NCBI GenBank assembly: GCA_029532415.1
Contig: JAQOTA010000017.1
Location: 372,001-436,000 of the forward strand
Direction: 5' to 3'
Length of the DNA stretch: 64,000 bases
Source of the DNA: Marasmius tenuissimus
Taxonomy: Eukaryota; Basidiomycota; Agaricomycetes; Agaricales; Marasmiaceae
A model generated the notes under the pieces. The model was not told the DNA's origin, searched no databases, and saw nothing but the letters and a program-made list of their open reading frames with translations. Shown here piece after piece: positions 59,223-64,000 of this stretch. Made by a program: the position numbers and the translations under genes. Every line of letters starts with the position of its first letter. Within the stretch, counting starts at the first letter, position 1.

Positions 59223-60667
59223 TTACTTCGGAATTTCAGGAGCACTGAGTGCAGGGGTGTAAGGAATCCTCTGGTAATGTGCCGCCATGGCCATCAAGAA
59301 CGACGGCTTTGTTCCATCACCCTATGAGTTTGTGAATAAGCGAATTCTGTACAAAGAAAGACGCGAGGAGTCTCCACTCACGATCATAGTCAAGGGGAAT
59401 CCGAGATCGAAGGGGACCTGACTCTCCAAGAATTCGATCTGTTTGTCGCTCAAGGTGATATCAAGCGCCTCGAGGTTTTGCTCAAGGTGCTCGACTTTAC
59501 GGCCACCGATGATAGGGAAGACGTGGGTAGTCTTCTGCATAACATACGCAATGGCAACTGCATGATTTTGTGTAAGTTGCTGGAAGGACAGCGTTCCAGG
59601 AGCAAAGGGTACTAACCAGATGTGATGCTCTTCGCTCCGACTTCCTTCGCAACCTTCTCCAGTGCACGGCTCATCTCCGCTTCTTCCTGAGTTCTTTGCC
59701 AAGGTCCTCTCATCTTGCGACCCTCTTCTCCAGTCTCCGTTCTACGTTGCTCCTCAGCGTCCGTCCTGAGCTTTCCGCCGGCAAGGACGCCCCATGGACA
59801 AAGTGCCATTCCGAATGATCGAGCCATCGGGATGATATCTCTCTCAAAGGATCGCTGAAGAATGCTCCATTGTCCTTGGTAGACCGAGAACGGCGTTTTT
59901 CCGTTGTCGATCGCGTACTGATTGGCTTGAGAGACTATCCAAGCCGGAGTGTCGGATATGCCCTGCATCGGAGTGGAAGATGAACAAATTGTACTGAAAA
60001 CACAATTCAGAGGGGACCTACCAAGTACAAGACCTTGCCCGAGACGACGAGGTTGTGGAGTCCGTCCATGATTTCCTTGATTGAGGTATCGTAGTCCCAC
60101 CAGTGAACATAGAGGAGGTCGATGTAGTCTGTACGAAGCTTCTTCAAGCTCGCGTTGACGCTGAGGTGCATATTCTTCTTGTTGTTACCGACAAAGTTGA
60201 CTTTCTGTGTAATGTTGTTGTCCGATTTTTTGTAGTGTGTAGTGTACTATTGCAACAAGCATCAGTATGACCCAACCGTAAGAAGAATTAACACGATACA
60301 AACCTTGGTAGCGATGAACAACTGGTCACGAATTCCGCGCTTTTCAGCCCACTCTCCGATGAATTGTTCGGAAGTTTCTTCTTGACTGCACCGTCTACGT
60401 CAGCTACTCCTTCAAATCGCTACAATAAGGACGATGAACCCACTAGTTACTGGCGGTGTCGATGAAGTTACCGCCCATGTCGAAATAAGCGTCCATCAAC
60501 TTGAAGCTGGAGTCTTTATCCATGGAGCCCATGAAATCTCCCCACTTGTCACCGATGCTCATCGCACCAAGGCATAGAGGAGAGACGTGTGCGCCTGCGC
60601 TCGTCGACAGGACGCGATATACACCGAGTTTGGTGGGAGGAGGAGGAGGAGGAGCTGCCCAAGACAT
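59223..60667 (-). CDS. Aldo/keto reductase, aryl-alcohol dehydrogenase (AAD) type
   Basis: Six exons (60444-60667, 60304-60385, 60022-60246, 59617-59962, 59382-59557, 59223-59321) give 383 residues. AAD enzymes use NADPH to reduce aromatic aldehydes such as anisaldehyde or veratraldehyde to alcohols in the cytosol. The aldo/keto reductase tetrad is Asp70 and Tyr75 (IDTASNY, completed by splicing), Lys102 (FIATK) and His150 (YVHWWDYD). Cofactor blocks are [28 protein letters not shown] and [15 protein letters not shown]. The N-terminus is proline-rich ([13 protein letters not shown]). The intron 1 donor TA/GTGGGT was chosen because it restores the Tyr of the active site. A TATAAA lies ~70 bp upstream of the ATG. 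The gene is divergent from the GMC oxidase at 61693. Confidence 0.93.
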
Positions 60668-63973
<3,306 letters not shown>

Positions 63974-64000
63974 GGCTAGCTTGTTGATGTAACCTTTTCT

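Overview
The window is nuclear DNA of a filamentous basidiomycete, almost certainly an Agaricomycete. Genes are dense, run on both strands and are cut by many short introns (mostly 48-70 nt). Several families present are typical of mushroom-forming fungi: F-box/LRR proteins, DUF6535 membrane proteins, cerato-platanin, aryl-alcohol oxidase and aryl-alcohol dehydrogenase. I modelled 21 spliced protein genes by following splice signals and reading frame. Every model stays in phase from ATG to stop except the DUF6535 gene, which has one in-frame TGA. About 128 introns were placed; four of them look like GC-AG introns.

Region 1 (1-23.1 kb) is a housekeeping block. It holds a truncated F-box/LRR gene, the SNM1/PSO2 cross-link repair nuclease, ribosomal protein eS4, RNase P subunit RPP1, proteasome beta-7 (PRE4), the DEAH helicase PRP43, the 2021-residue HEAT protein LAA1/HEATR5, a 12-helix MFS drug antiporter and a triose-phosphate/nucleotide-sugar-type transporter. 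eS4/RPP1 and PRP43/LAA1 are divergent pairs with short shared promoters.

Region 2 (23.6-51.7 kb) is accessory. Two close paralogues of an unrecognised ~1090-residue four-helix membrane protein face each other in inverted orientation (23.7-27.1 kb minus, 48.2-51.6 kb plus) and share exon structure, including a start-proximal GC-AG intron. Between them lie a DUF6535 gene with an in-frame TGA, a 2.9-kb DNA transposon with ~310-bp terminal inverted repeats and an 8-bp target duplication, inserted 54 bp upstream of the DUF6535 start codon, and degenerate BTB-like remnants. A GH3 beta-glucosidase with a PA14 insert, a WDR89-like WD40 protein, an SFH5 lipid-transfer protein, a small membrane protein and a serine carboxypeptidase with a GPI-type tail follow.

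Region 3 (51.9-64 kb) is metabolic and secretory: a glyoxalase-like protein, a cerato-platanin, a carboxypeptidase Y-type vacuolar protease, a carnitine acetyltransferase with both mitochondrial and peroxisomal targeting signals, and a divergent pair of aryl-alcohol dehydrogenase and aryl-alcohol oxidase-type GMC flavoenzyme. That last pair could form a hydrogen peroxide-generating redox cycle used in lignin attack.

No tRNA, rRNA, CRISPR or plasmid features were seen. Functional calls come from motif recognition and remembered family architecture; no database search was run.
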